From the NCBI GenBank assembly GCA_018340375.1, contig JAFFJZ010000006.1:21458001-21522000 (forward strand): a stretch of DNA of 64,000 nt, read 5' to 3'. The translations under genes were made by a program, and so were the position numbers. Under the pieces are notes generated by a model. It searched no databases. It saw only the letters and a list, made by a program, of their open reading frames with translations, and was not told the origin of the DNA. Positions 1 through 15,000 of the stretch are shown here, in pieces. Origin of the DNA: Gonatopus flavifemur (Eukaryota; Arthropoda; Insecta; Hymenoptera; Dryinidae). How positions within the stretch are numbered: position 1 is the first letter of the stretch; each line of letters starts with the position of its first letter.

Positions 1-79
1 TTCTACGTCTCCAATATTCACTTTGTGAATATTTTTAAAACAGAGATCGTTTGTAATAAAAATATTCTTTGTATTTCAG

Positions 80-3000
80 TTCAAAGAAATCAACCGAGCC
101 CATGCGATTTTAACGGATTTGGCGAAACGTAACATCTACGATAATTACGGTTCTCTTGGACTTTACGTGGCCGAACAGTTCGGCGAAGAGAACGTCAATA
201 CATATTTCGTTGTCACTTCCGGATGGTGTAAGGTAAGAAGATCACCAGATTCGAAACTCAGAACTCCAAATCGCAATGAAAATGTATGATTTTTAGGCAA
301 TCTTCGTCATCTGCGGTCTGATAAGCGCTTGTTATTGTTGCTGCTGTTGTTGTTGCTGCTGTAACTTCTGTTGCGGCAAATGTAAACCGCTTCCACCGGA
401 GGATAGCGGCGCGTACCATAACCTACAGGTACGATATTTTCCACAATTATCTTTATGTATTGCTAAACGAGCAATAAAGTCAATTACTACTACTATTATT
501 ATTTTCCACATTACGCTACGTTGAAATACTGAAAATGCATTGAATGAAGTTTGAGTTATGGAGATAATAATTGATCAATCGAAACAAACAAAAGGTAGAA
601 AATTCAACTGTTTATTGATATAAGCAGATACTTCTTACGTAACGACTAACGTTTGTTCTTTTTTTCTTTTTACATTTACAATATCAATGTGACATCGTTG
701 TATGGAAAGGAGCATGCTTCGGAGTTTTAATCGCTTACCTTTTCAGAGCGTGACCAAAAATTCGTTGTAAAACAAAGAAGAATCGAATCGAATCTAAGAA
801 ATTGAAATTGTTGAATTCAGTGATAGAAGCTGTATTGAATATTTTCAATTTCGTTCAATGTTTTCAGATGTGTTGAGTGAAACCAGTATTTCTTTTCATT
901 AGATCACCTTTGTTGAAGGGTCGTCAGAAAAATCTCAAGATGTAAATGATAAGTTATGATATCATTCTTTCTTGAACACCCGTGCACGCACGAATACACG
1001 TGAAATTTGAAATCTCATTCGAGTCTTTGTTGTGCGACACGACAATCGAAACCCACATGAAAATAATGAAAATATGGGATAACGAGAAAAGTAACAAAGC
1101 GAGTAAGTGAAGAAATCTTGGACTTGTCGATGCATACACGCAACCACGGTATAAGAACAACCATTTCTCAACTTGAAGATTCCATTTTTAATGTCTACTT
1201 CCTCTGTCACTAGTTTTTTTTTTCTCTGAGATTCGTGTATTCTTTCCTGATAATTCATATTTCAAGTTGACAGTACGTAATTGGAAATGTTCATTCTTTC
1301 TTTTTCTATAAGAACTGCATGTTTTGTCGAGTTAATTGCTTGTTGTAAGAATTAAGAATATACCGTATTCGATATGATCATCATCGATCATCAATTTGAG
1401 TACCATTATTCATCATCTTATGCATTTCTTTTTTTCTTCTCTTATTCTTATTCTCTCGTCAAAGTGATGTTGGATTCGATTGAACGGATTACGAACGATT
1501 TCTGTAACTTTTCAAACCCTAATGTATACAAATTTCGAACTTTGTGGAAGAGTTATCGTGGAGGACAACAAATATCTTTGTTTTATAAATTTCTAGGTGG
1601 GTTTACGAGTACTTAAATTTTTCAATGTTCTTGAAGTTTGAATCGAATCGAAATTTGAAACTCACAAAATCTTTATTTTTATAACGTACTGCAAGATTTT
1701 TGGTCTCCGAACAGCTGAATATTGTGTTATTATTCGAGCAATAATTCGTTTCAATAAACGATTCAAACTTCATCCACATAATTTTTTAGAATAGTCTCGA
1801 GATCTGTCGAGTCAAGTATCTTTCTGTACTTGAAATTTGTCGAGTTTTTGTCGGTTTCATTAGGAAAAATTCCATGATTCGAGTAAAGTATGATTTGAAA
1901 AACTCACTCTACTCGCACCCCGCCTATAAATTTCCCATATTTTCTACACATTTTTGTTATTTCTCTCTTCACTCGAATTCTATGTTGAGTCTATTTTGGA
2001 TATTCATATCGTTGTTATTCATACGATCACGATACTCATACTTCACTCGCTTTTACAGTTACAAAATATTCATGATATTGGAAGAAATATGTGCTATTGG
2101 TGTTGTTATTTTTATTTATCACATTGTATAATCATTGTCAGTGAAATTTTGGAATTGAAGGACAAACTTGTCGAGCCAAGCATCATTTTTCATCTAACTG
2201 GACCGATAAGAATTATTATTATTATTATTATCGTTTATGCGGAATCGCGTCGAAGGAAGAATTGAAACATGCAGCTTTTTACAATACTTATATGTGTATG
2301 AAATTGGATATTTTTCATGGAGGTCTGAAAAAATGCAATTGAAGGCATTCGAGAAGTACCAAGAAAAGCGAGTCAAATTTTGCGTTGAACGGGAACTTTG
2401 ACAGAATAATTATTGGACTCTGAATTCCAGTCTTCAGATTATTATCGTTTTTTGAATTTTAATTTATCGAGTAATTGATGAAAAAAATTGGCGCAAAATT
2501 GTATCCACTCTTTTCGATGCTTGAGTGCCATTAGGGTACCGGAAAGAATAACTTGCAGAAGTTCTGCCCGAAAGGGAAATCAAAAAATACTGAAAAAATA
2601 CCCTTTAAGATTTTCTTCCTTAATCGATATCGTTTTTGAGGAAAGAAATCAAAATTACACAATTTTTTGTACGAACGCGTCCGATTTCATTCACTTTTCG
2701 ATAAATGTACATGAAGATTTACAGATTTTTATTTATGAAACTCTGAAGAAATTGGTATATTTGACATTTGAATCCAACGGCATTCTGTAAGTCAAATCAC
2801 GGAGTATCCCTGGGGAAAGAAAATATAATTAATCTAACGGTTTTTATTGTGGAGATAGAAGGAGATTCAAAGTTGTTGACTTCTGATTGGCTTGAATGTC
2901 AAAAGTTTTTAACCGCTATAACTCCCCAATGAAAAACGCTAGATTAGTTTTATGTTTTTCCTTCCAGGGATACTCCGTGGTCTGATTTTGGAGAGTGGTG

Positions 3001-6000
3001 TTGGATTCAACTGTGAAAGATACAGTATTTCCCAGATATTTGGATTTATGTGAAAATTTGTAAATATCATATGATATTTTCGAATCTGAGGGTCAGATCG
3101 AAATTGTTTCAAAATATCACTTAGCTGATGGCAGAACAAGAACTGCATCCTGTATTCCTGTATTCCTGTATTCTTAAAGAACTGAATCCTTGAATATCCT
3201 TATTCCCAAAAAACTGTCTTTTTGAGAAACTTTATTCTGAAATATTTCCATTCTCGAATATCTGAAAGAGTTGTATGTCTGGAGAACTGTATTCTTATCA
3301 CCTATATCCAGGTGAATGACTATCGAGGAAGTTTTATGGATAAAATGAAAATTCCTTATGGCAACAATAATTATATATAGTTCAATGACAACATAAATAA
3401 TTTTGAAGTTTCAATTTATAGTTTTTTTGTATTTCATTTAAATGCCTCGAGGTAGCATGAAGCTTAAGGGAAACTTAACACGGGACCAGTATTTTCTTCT
3501 TGGAGATGGGAAATTATGAAAGAGGGAAGGAATTTGAATTTTTAGGATTTTAAGGAATCACGAGTTTTTGCACTGCCGTAAAAGGTATACACTGCAAAAA
3601 TTCTCGTCGAAGATACACTGAGAGAAGAGCAATTTGGAGGTTCAGTGAATAGTATTATATTTGATCGATAAATCTGAATATTACTAAACTTCCAGCGATG
3701 TTTCATGAAATTCCAAGAAACATTACTCAGTGCTCTTCAATCGTAATTATATAATACAATATTCATTGCCAAACTTGCTACGTGTCATTCAATTCCTAAA
3801 CGTTTAGTAATTGCGTGACAAATCGCAATTTTTGTCATGAATATTATATTTTTTAATAAGGATTGTAGAACATTGAGTAATGTGAAACAAAATTCCAGTA
3901 ATGTTTCTTGAGATTTCATTTAGTACTATTTAGATTTAGCGAACAAGTATGTCACTCTTTACCGAACTTCCAAATCGCTCTTCTCTCAGTGTATGTCTCA
4001 AAATAAGACATGATATGTTTGATAATTCAAATCGAGTTTTTGACTGTTTTGATTGGAAAGATCAGTATCTTATTTCGCGATACTGACGTTTAAATATGTT
4101 TGTTTCCAAAGGAGGTGATAGCCTGTGATTTATCACATTTAACTTGAAAAGATGGATTATGTTGATGATTTTTAATCATACGGTTGATTAGAATCTCGTT
4201 TAATTTTGTTCCAAAGGGCACAATATACATTTTGAATACATTTTTCTTGTTTTTCATTTTGTTATGTTCCCTGGTGGAAAAATTTTGCTGGAAATCACTA
4301 AAATTTTCAGAGATTTTTAGCGAAGAGTTTTTCAGAGGATTTCAGTGGAAAAATGAGAGTTTTAAAGAATTTTTCAAGGATTTTCAAGATTGTTCAGAGA
4401 AATTTCCAGAGATTTTCAAAGAAACTTTCTTCATCAGGTCTTCTATATACCACCTTAAAACATTTTGAAATGTTTGAAAAGTCACTACAAAAGTATCTTA
4501 GAATAAGACATCAGTTTTTGCAGTGTATTTGAACAAATGTACTCTTCTACGACAACATTGACCACTCTTCGAGAAAAGTGGCTCGGTCGTGTAACTGCGA
4601 GAAAAGAAGGAAGAGGAAATGATTGACGATGTAGGAATGAAAGATCGATTATCAAGATTAACTGAGATCAATCAAAGCTACATCTCCCAAGAAGATAGAT
4701 AGATCTTTTGATAGATCTGCCAAAAAGTGGAAAAAGCCATGAATTTCTTTGTAGGTTCAACTTTGACCTTGAATAACTATTGAAGAAGTAGGATTATCGA
4801 AAATTTCGCAAGGACCTTTTTTGTAGAGCGTTTGATTCTCTATAAGAATATGTTATAGTCCTAGCAGTTCGGTGAATCGTTGAGGAGTTGAAAAATTCCA
4901 AACTTGAAAAACATTTTTTCCCGTGTTATTTAAATGGGAAATGAAAAAGTGCGATGCGCGACTTTTGAATATTAATATTAAGAGCTCTGCTTTTCATAGG
5001 TGGCTTTTTACACCTCCTCGAAAGTTTTTATGCACGGGTTTCGAAGAAAGAAAAAATTTCGATTTTTTTGAAACAGTCTGGTGAATACCCTATGAAATTG
5101 CAAGATTTAAAGTGTTCATTGACTTGAAAACCATGAATTAATTCTATATAGTAACTAATGACAAATCTATTATACGAATTCTCACATCATTCAACCCAAA
5201 ATCATCCATTAAAATTGAAATTTCGAATAGATAAGATCGATAGTAATGCTTTCAATGATATTTAGTGGATGGCTATTGAATTTTATTATTGAAAATATTA
5301 ATTTATAAATAAATTCATCCGAGGACGTTACACTTCTCAATAGTCATTTGCTTGAAGGTGGGAATCAAGAATATGATCCTTTAGCAAGACAGTTCTTAGA
5401 GAATACAGATATTTAAGAATACAATTCTTGCAACTGAACAGTTCTTTCAAAAGAAGAGTTTTTTAAGAACACAGTTCGTGGAAAATACAGATATTTGAGG
5501 ATACAGTTTTTGAAGAATCCAGTCCTTTCAGAATACAGATATTTGAGAATACAATTCTTCAAAGATATTTGAGGATACAATTTTTCAAAAATACAGTTTT
5601 TGAAGAATACAGATATTTGAGAGTACAGTTCTTTGAGAATGCAATTTTTCAAAAATACAATTGTTGCAGAATACAGTTCTTTCAGAATGAAGATATTTAA
5701 GAATACAGTTCTTCGAGAATACAGATATGGATCAGTTATATACAAATATAGGAATAAAGAAGACAGTTTTTGTTCTGCCTTTAATATAACATCACATGGA
5801 TATCAAACTAGAATATTTCCGTGTAAAAATCAAAAATAGAATGCACAAAAAATTCTACTCCATTCAAAATCGGATTATAGATTTATAAGTTACATCGAAT
5901 TATATAAAAATTGTATATAATTCAAAAAATGATTTCCCTTCTGGACCATTTAGAGTTTTGAATGGGTTTTCAAAGGTTTTTGCAATCCGTACCGCCCGGG

Positions 6001-9000
6001 GAAAACCCCAGTGTGTCAAACTGGGTTGAACCCACAGATACCAACCCTGTTTATTTACCGGCTCTTGGCGATGCAACCCAAGCCAAATCTTTCTGACAAG
6101 TAATTATTCGAAGATGAAGCATGTGTACAGAACGATATTTCGATTTTATTCCTTCGTTTTTGAGTAATTTGTTAGAATAGTTTAGTTGCATATTCAGGGG
6201 ACGCTGGGACCGCCTTAATGCTAGGAAACATTGATTGTTTTTTATGCTAATCAAGTTATTCTTTCTATCCCTTCAATTACCCACTTGATAATCACAGTGA
6301 GACGTTGTTATTTCGATATCATTTTCAAGGCTTTTTACTAATCTTGTATTCGAAAGAATTCATATTCGCATGGCAAACATCCGCATTAATTCCTCAACTC
6401 CTGTGCAAAGCAAATGCTTTTGATTCAGAATTGTTCGATTGTTGCAAAAATAAAGGGAGTTGTGTTTGTAAAGAACAACTGGCGATTGCCCGAGATCGAG
6501 GTAAATAACAACAAAATTCATCGAATTTGGAGATTTTTCATCCACCACGTGAGATTCGCTGAACCGAACTGGATACTTTTTGTATTTCTTTTCTATAGCA
6601 ACTTGGATTTGCTGATCTAAAAAATTATTGGTTACTGGATTTCATGAAAATTGCATGAGTAGAAGGTTTTTTTTCGTATTTTCTATGATTCTAAAGGCGA
6701 AGTGTACGCTCTGAGAATCAGATTCGGTTGGGTGCTTTGGAAAATCGTTAACAAAATCTCTGAGAATAGCGTTATATCCTCCAACGATTTGTCTACGATT
6801 GGTGTATTCGCGTGTATCATTCCTCTTCGTTTCAAATGTCATAGATTTTTGGTCAGCTGCTCAACTTTTAACGAAGAAATTGAAATGTAGGGTTTCCGAT
6901 GGTTTGTGAAATCTCCTCTTTCGAATGTCGTAGAGATTTTTGACCTAGAATGTGATCCAAAAGTGTTGTTACGCGACACATTTTTCAAGTACAAAACAAA
7001 AAAATGAAGGGTCGACGGTCTAAACCTGTTAACTGACATTTCAGAAATTTTACACGGCGAAGAAAAGTTGATCCAGATCTTTCAATTTTCATTCAAATGA
7101 TCTGAAATTTGGAAGTATCATTCACCCTTGTAACCCGAAGGAAAAACTTTTCATAGACTAGGAAAATATCAAAAATTAAAGAAATGCCTATAAAATACAC
7201 CTTATAATTGCAAATTTCCTCGGGTTTTGCCAATGATCAACACGTTTTACCGATATATTGGATATTTTTCGTTACAATTTTTGAATAAATAATTTACTCT
7301 TCTGTTCACAACTTGAGGGGAGTTCTTATCAAGCAAATTCCGAAATAAGGTGATTTTCTCGAATTTTTTTTCTTAAGGGGTTATATCGCCCTTATTCTCT
7401 AAAAAAAAAAAGCTTTTTTCAATAATTTTTTTGAGCATTCCGTTATGGTAATCATGAACAACCAATACACCAATCGATAGAGCAGCTCTTCAGGAGTAAG
7501 AAAAACTTTTTTTATTGAAAATTTTTTGCAAAATGCTGGCTGCAGGAGCGTTTCGCTGGAAACTATGGTTTGAAATCGGCAAGCAGCAGAACTCGAGGAG
7601 TTTCCATCCGATCGACTCGAGAATTGAACTGTAACTTCATCGTGTGATTATCTAGTGAAGTACACACGATTGGTCAACAGGATTTTTTCTTGTGAACAAT
7701 CAAAGTCGATTCTTTTTTCGAAAATTCGAATTTTTTGTTCAAGGTCTCGCCGGTTTGCGAACAAAATTCTTAAAATTATGATTTTGTGTACTACTCTTAA
7801 GGAGGAAGTAAATTAAGAATTATTTGAAACTCATTAAATGGGTCTTGAAGTACATGAAAGGAATGTTCTCAGGTTGAAGGATTCGTATCCCGAAACTTTG
7901 AAGGGGTTTTTCTCGAAACCATGTGTTTCAAGTTTGGCTCCACGATATCTCAAAAACCACTAAACGGATCGCTCTTCTTTTTCTTCTTTTTTTTTTGAGC
8001 TGATTGAATTTATTGGAGGATGAACTTGAATGGAGATGACATTTGCCTTTTTTTTCTGTTTATAGCACTTTAAAGAGCAAAAAAAAGGTGACAAAACACT
8101 ACCAAAAGTTTGCATGTCTGTGATTTTTTAAATTTTGGACTTCGGACATTGGTTTTATTATAACAACCTCCAACAAATATAATACATTTCATAAAATTTT
8201 TTGGATTTCTGATTTCTGGATAATTTTTGTGAGTGCCATAGTGGCGCTTGATGGTTTTATGTTTTTTTAGTTTTATGTTTCAACGCGTATCAACAATTCC
8301 CATGGCATTATTTTTTACTGAACAAAATTTTTTTTATGTACTCGAAGATTCCATTAACCCATTAACGCCCAAGCGCCTCGATTTTGTGTCAACTTTTCGA
8401 CGCGATTATTTGTAATGTTATCGTCATTGAAAAAATTCAGTTTTCACATATTTTGGCGTGAAATTTCATGCTCTTTCAGGATCCGTGGTCAAAATTATGA
8501 TTAGACTTCTAAGAAAAAAGATATGGCCGATTTGAACTCAGAAAACGTGAAAATTGAAAAAAAAAATTTTTTCTTGATTTTTTTTCATAATGTTATCGCC
8601 AATAATTTGTGCTCTAATTATGGACAAAGGTGGACAAAATGCTTCAGGTTGGAGAGAAGATTTTTGTTATCGAAGTGAAATCGCTTTTTTCACAAAATGG
8701 CGGCAATAACGTAAAAATTTCATGAAAACCATTACTTATTTTTGTGCTCGAAAACTATGAACTTAATCAAAAAATTCAGAAGAACAAAAGTGTCTTATAA
8801 TTAACCAAGGAATACTCAAAAATTTCTGCAAATATTTTTGAAAAATCAGATTTTCCGGATTTTCAAAAAAATCTAAATTGTCTCAAAAAATTGTAAAAAA
8901 ATTTGTGAGCGTTCCTTGACTGATTCTAAGACACTTTCGTTCTCATAAACTTTTCGATAAAATCTAGTTTTCGAGAAAAAAAATAAGTGATGTTTTTCAT

Positions 9001-12000
9001 GAAATTTTTACGTTATTGCCGCCATTTTGTAAAAGAAAAGCGATTTCACTTCGATAACAAAAATCTCCTCTCAAACCTGAAGCATTTTGTCCACCTTTGT
9101 CCATAATTAGAGCACAAATTATTGGCGATAACATTATGAAAAAAAATCCAGAAAAATTTTTTTTTTTCAAGTTTCACGTTTTTTGAGTTTAAATCGGCCA
9201 AATCTTTTTTCTTAGAAGTCTAATCATAATTTTGACCACGGATCCTGAAAGAGCATGAAATTTCACGCCAAAATATGTGAAAACTGAATTTTTTCAATGA
9301 CGATAACATTACAAATCATCGCGTCGAAAAGTTGACACAAAATCGAGGCGCTTGGGCGTTAATGGGTTAACAAGCGTGGAAACCCCCGACTTTTTTATTT
9401 ACTTCCTTCCATGGAAAAAAATTCGAGAAGATCACCTTATTTTGGAATTCGCTTGATAAGAGCAAATCCTCCCTTTAAAGCTGGCTTTTTCACGATTTTT
9501 TTCGAATCTTGGCCGCTACATTGAATTCGCCATCTTGAGTGGTGTAGCGAAATTTCAAAATATCGACTTTTTTTATCAATAAACTCACGAAAAATTGCGC
9601 TCTTCTCTGGAAAAATAGAAAAATAGATCGTAACGTTTTTGGATAATATTCTAAAATTCTCTTAAGGGGGGAAATACAATTAGAACGACGAAAAAAAAGC
9701 AATTTTCAGGATTTTTTTCCACCTAGAAGTTTATGTTAGTATACTATTCAGGTATATCAAGGTAATTTTTTCCAAATTTGTTTCCACAAAATGGCGACCG
9801 TACACAGGGTTCAAGTAACACCTAGTCCAATGACGGCGGGGGTTCTGCTGACCGTAATTTTTATCTGAAAAAAAAGACCGAAAGGAATTATCTTCGGTAC
9901 ACTCATAGTTCGTAGTTGAACCAGAAAAAAATGGAAAAAATATCAAATTCGCTATTTGGCAGAGCAAAATAGGTACAAATCGATAATTCACCCCTTTTTT
10001 CAAGTCATTTCTGCAACAAAAAAGTACTTTATTTTCCAAAAAGTACCAAATTTTTTTGGTTCAACTGGAAGCTAATATAATAACGAAGATGTCCCCAAAA
10101 CCTTATCCCGATCGAATCATTAGTTTTTTAGTTATCACCCCTGCCAACTCGGAAAAACATGTTTCGAGAAAAACGCATTTAAAGTTTTCGTTACTGAAAA
10201 AAATAGAAAAGAAAAATACCTTAATATTCTTGAATAACGTATTATTAGCACTGCAAAATTCTGTTCAAATCAAATACAAGCTTCTAGGTGAAAAGAATCA
10301 TAAAAAATGCCTTTGTTTTTGCCGTTCTAATTATATTTCCTCCCTTAACGGCATTCGAAAGCGGAGATTTCAAACCATCGAAAACACTATATTTCAATTT
10401 TTTCCCACGACCTTTTTCATAAAAAGTGAAAATCCTTGATAGATCCTTGAGTTTTTGATTGAAAAAGAACCGTGAGCGGTGGAGGAATAAGGATTAATCG
10501 ATTATTGAAGCTGCTCTGTAAATCCGAATCCGTGAAAAGTACTGAGAATCCCTGAATTCCACTGATTCAACCAGTGGCAGACTTAGCATTGATTCACCAG
10601 TGGGTTTCACTGATTCTCAGTACTACTTTTCACTGATTTGGATTTAGAGAGTTTTGGAGACCCAAAATCTCGAAGTACATTTTTTAAACGATGTTTCCAG
10701 TTCCAAGGAGTTCATTTTTCCAGATTTTATGGGTTTGAATTTTCGTTTAGTTCTTTTCTTTTACAAATGATTCAAACTCCAGCTACATGAAGAATCAAGG
10801 AGGAATGTAGGAACACAGTGCCGTCTCTCTGCATAGGCTTTATAGGCCCTATAGGGCCCCCGACTCCTTGAACCACAATTTTCTATGTTGCCGAAGTTTG
10901 AATCGTTCATTAAAACGAATCGATAACCGGATATTAAAATACCAAACCGTCACAAAGTTCAAGATCTTACAGTGTATTCTTTGAGCGATGTTACTAATTG
11001 CAAGGCGACAATTCAAAAAGATAAATATCAGTAATTCATCAGATTTTGAGAGTTTGAATTTTCGTTTCGTTTCTATAAACGATTCAAATTTCAAGAACTT
11101 AATTTTCTTTTGATTCTACAGGAAAAGGATTTTTGATTTTAATAAAAGAAGTAAAAATAGAGCTATGGATATCGAAATTGCACAGCCGAAAAACATATTG
11201 AGATATTCATAATTGATGAAAATTTCCAAAATGATATTACTATATGTAAGTCAAAAAATTCCCTTACATGGGCACCCAAGCATTCTGAGCCTAGGGCCCC
11301 TTAACTATGAAAGACGACACTGTAGGAACGGTGAGATGCTTTTTGGATTTGTTGAAGATTTGCTCGCGGATTCATTGATTCTTGAAAACGATATCGCAAT
11401 AACATATCTGCACGGAGAAAAAGGAATTCGCTGTGGCAGCGAAACCTACTTTTGCTGGATTCCTTTTGCCAGAGCAGCAAATTTTTTTGCTGTGACAGCA
11501 AACTATTTGCTGTTCCAGCAATCTTGTTAGCTGCGACAGCGAATTTTTAGCTGTGGCGGCAAAAAATGTTTGCTATTCTATATATAATACTGAAAATTGG
11601 CTGGCGGAGCAAATTTTTTTTGCTGCCACAGCTAAAAAATTGCGTTCGTAGCTAACACGATTGCTGTTATAGCAAATTTTTAGCTAGGTCAGCAAAAAAT
11701 GTTGCTATTCTATATATAATACCTCGATTTGCTGCGTCAGCAATTTTTTTCTCTCCGTGTGCGTGCTAGATCTCTACACGGAAAAAATTGGTGATGCAAA
11801 TTTTCGTTGACTATAGTATGTCACTTTTGAACGAGGCACAAATCCGAGAAGGATTCATACACTGATGGATTTTAATAATTCGTTGACTTTGTCCATAATT
11901 TCACCGATGGAATTCACTTTTCAAAGTGACATACAAGTCAACGAAAATTTGGATCACTAATTTTTTCCATGTAGACAGTTTTCCACGCATTGTGCGAAGA

Positions 12001-15000
12001 AGCGACTAAAAGAAAAATCCAACATTGAAAAACTGTGAATCCTCGAAATATCCCATAATTCACGATTTTCGCGAATCTCACAAATGGGAAACTTGTTTTT
12101 TTTTGTTGTTGTTTTTTTTTTTTTTTAATTTTATTATAAAGCATGCAGAAAATTGTTTTGTTTCACATCATAAAAATGCATAACTAGATTAGCAGTTTTG
12201 TTTATGTTGTTGTTGTTATATTGTAGCGGGACCAGAGGGAGGGAGATGCCAATGTCGTCATAAATCAACCACGCGGCTCCAACAAGGTGAGTTTTTCATT
12301 CTTGAGCGTTAGGTCTTGTTTTCTTCTTTCTCCTCTTTCTTCTCGCTGCAATCATATTTAACGATTCATGCCTCATTCCTAATTTGTTTACATGTTTTTT
12401 TTTTTCACCAACAAACGAACAAAAGCAAGCGGTACTAATTGATTAGGTATAGATTCTATAAGAACAGGTTGGTGCAACATATAATTCTTTTTTCCTACAT
12501 CTCTTGCCGAGTTGATAATCCAAGCTTGCCAACAATTTCAATCTCTTCGCTAATATACGATGAAAAAATTCTCATTGCCGTCCTGCAGTTATTCTTTTAG
12601 AACTCAATCATCAGGTAAGCGAACACAAATTTTCATTGTTTTCAAGTGTGGTTTCACCGAGTTCGTGTGACATCGATATCTCGGTAATACTGGTCAATAC
12701 GAAGGAGATAATCCCAAACATTCTGATGATAAAAAAGAAAAGAAATTCGTACAACGAACTCTGTTACGATACACTAGAATACAATGCGGAAACATTAACT
12801 TACCTGCGTGCTGTACAGAGTTATTCAGGGACTAAAATTTCTCCGTAACACATTTGAATATCCCAATCAAAAATATTCCCGACAAAAGATCCCTAAAAAA
12901 TGGATTCCGCGTGGAAACACCCCTGGACCATAAACCATTTTATTCATATTTCAGACAGCTAGACCTTTATTTACCCCAACTAGAGTGTAGCTAGCATAAA
13001 TAAAAATCTAGCTGCGATAACTAACATTTAGTTGCCCAACTAGGTAACTTTCTCTCGGTGTGTTAAGAGCAATTCCTTGTAGGCATTCTAGAGTCTCAGC
13101 GTTTTCGTAAGTGAAAACTACATTCAATAATCTCTAGTCATAATCTCTGTATTTTTTTTCTTTTAGGATTACTAATTGTCCTGCCCGCAGTTTGTTGCTG
13201 TGGTAGCAATTCAGTTATCCTTTGTTCTGATTTCAAGGTGTTTATTACCAGGTGTGTAAGTATGAAACCGGAATTTTTGTACAGAAAAAACACGTTTATT
13301 GTAATGATATGATACAAAGTAACTTATTCAAAGTATTGTCCGTCGCTATCTATACATTTTTTCCATCTTTCTGGCAATTTGTGGATTCCGCGCCAAAAGA
13401 ACTGTTGCTCTTTTGAGGCAAACCAGTCATCGAGCCATTTTCGTACATCTGCGTAAGAAGTAAAGCGCTGCTCGGCAAGTCCGTGTCCCATCGATGCAAA
13501 CAAGTAGTAATCGGATGGGGCAAGGTTCGGTGAGTAAGGCGCGTGCTGAAGAATCTCCCAACGGAACGACTCTATCGTTTCCTGGACCTGTTTTGCTTTG
13601 TGTGCTGGTGCATTACCATGCAGCAAAATCACCTTGTGTTGGCTTTGTTGGTATCCTGGTCGTTTTTCACGCAAAACTCGATCCAAATCGATCATTCGTT
13701 GTCGGTAGCGTTGAGTATCGACAGTTTCCCCAGGTTTCAGCAGCTCGTAGTAGATTACGCCCTTCCGATCCCACCAAACACACAGCATTGTCTTTCGTCC
13801 GTAGCGGTTTGGTCTTGCCGTCGATGTTGATGGTTCACCCGGAGTAACCCATGACTTTTTGCGCTTAGGATTCTCGAAATATATCCACTTTTCATCGCCA
13901 GTCACAATTCGATGGAGAAATGACTTTCTTTGGAACCTGGCGAGCAGCATTTCGCATGACGTTTTGCGGTTTTCCTGCTGTCTTTCGTTGAGTTCATGTG
14001 GAACCCATTTCCCCACCTTTTGTATCTTTCCCATGGCTTTCAACCGAAGGGAGATGGCTTCTCGGGTCACCTTTAACCGATCCGCCAGTTGTTGTTGCGT
14101 TTGAGCGTCGTCTTCGTCCAACAAGGCTTGCAGGTCGGCGTCTTCAAACTTTTTCGGTGGTCTTCCACATTCTTCGTTCCTGACGTCAAAATCGCCACTT
14201 TTGAACCGTTTGAACCACTCGAAACACTGTTTTACCGAGAGCATGCTCACCAAACGCCTCCACGAGCATTCGATCCGATTCGGCTGCGGTTTTCTTCAGA
14301 TGAAAACAGAAAACTAGTGCTGTCCGCAAATCGTAATTTGTTGGCACAAAACTCGACATGTTTATCTCTAATAAACTAATGCTACTCTGTATGAAACTCG
14401 TGTTATTGTGAGTTGGAAATCTTTGTCGGATATCAATACAATAACAAGACACCGCTGACGTGATGTGTCGGTAACTGCATTGACATCTAGCGCCACCTAT
14501 GGGCAAATTCCGGTTTCATAATTGCACACCTGGTATATATTCAAAAGTGATTACAGGAATACAATCACGTATAAAGCACTGATCCCAGACAGCACACAAG
14601 TCCCCTTTGAATTCGCAGAGAATTCAGAATAAAGAACAACTGCGGAATTAAAAAATCACAGAACACATAGTGTATCAAGAAAATTCGTAAATGCATGTGA
14701 GAGGTCTTGAAGTACACATAGAAAATGCATGAAGTTTTCTTGAAGAGCAGCCCCCGTTAATTATGTCAGTAAATATGAATTTTTATGGATGTTTGAAATG
14801 TAGTGTTGTTCCGTCCAAAAGAATTTACAACGAATACCATCAACTTCGATCAATGGGAATTCAATCAGAGTTCCTGAATCTGTAAACGTCTTTGAATATA
14901 AATTTATTGAATTGGTGCGTGTACAACATTTTAAAATCATTGAGCAATCCATTTCAGGGCAAGAGATATATGATACATGAGAACAAATGACATATCATAC

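Larger units (their letters stand above)
429..12226 (+). other. Csp intron 2, transposon-rich
   Basis: This 11.8-kb intron runs from donor gtacga to acceptor ttgtag. Stretches at about 430-2600, 6100-7300 and 7500-8340 show no convincing exon, only short AT-rich open frames and simple repeats such as (ATT)n near 2213-2230. The rest is mostly the inverted-repeat elements listed separately. Confidence 0.7.

Noticed and set aside
300..360. TGTTGTTGCTGC run as a microsatellite
   Set aside because: It is the coding sequence of the Csp cysteine string, not a simple-repeat expansion.
2480..2800. 100-codon open frame (2488-2790) on the plus strand
   Set aside because: It starts at a non-ATG codon in AT-rich intron DNA that is one arm of a foldback repeat, with no recognisable protein features.
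5413..5745. 110-codon open frame on the minus strand with repetitive SERTVFLK-like residues
   Set aside because: It is produced by the tandem GAATACAG repeat; the periodic peptide has no other support.
10056..10439. 127-codon open frame in Csp intron 2
   Set aside because: It starts at a non-ATG codon, runs into a foldback arm and is rich in Lys/Phe/Asn as expected from AT-rich DNA.
13494..14379. Several plus-strand open frames of 80-117 codons
   Set aside because: They are antisense shadows of the mariner transposase.
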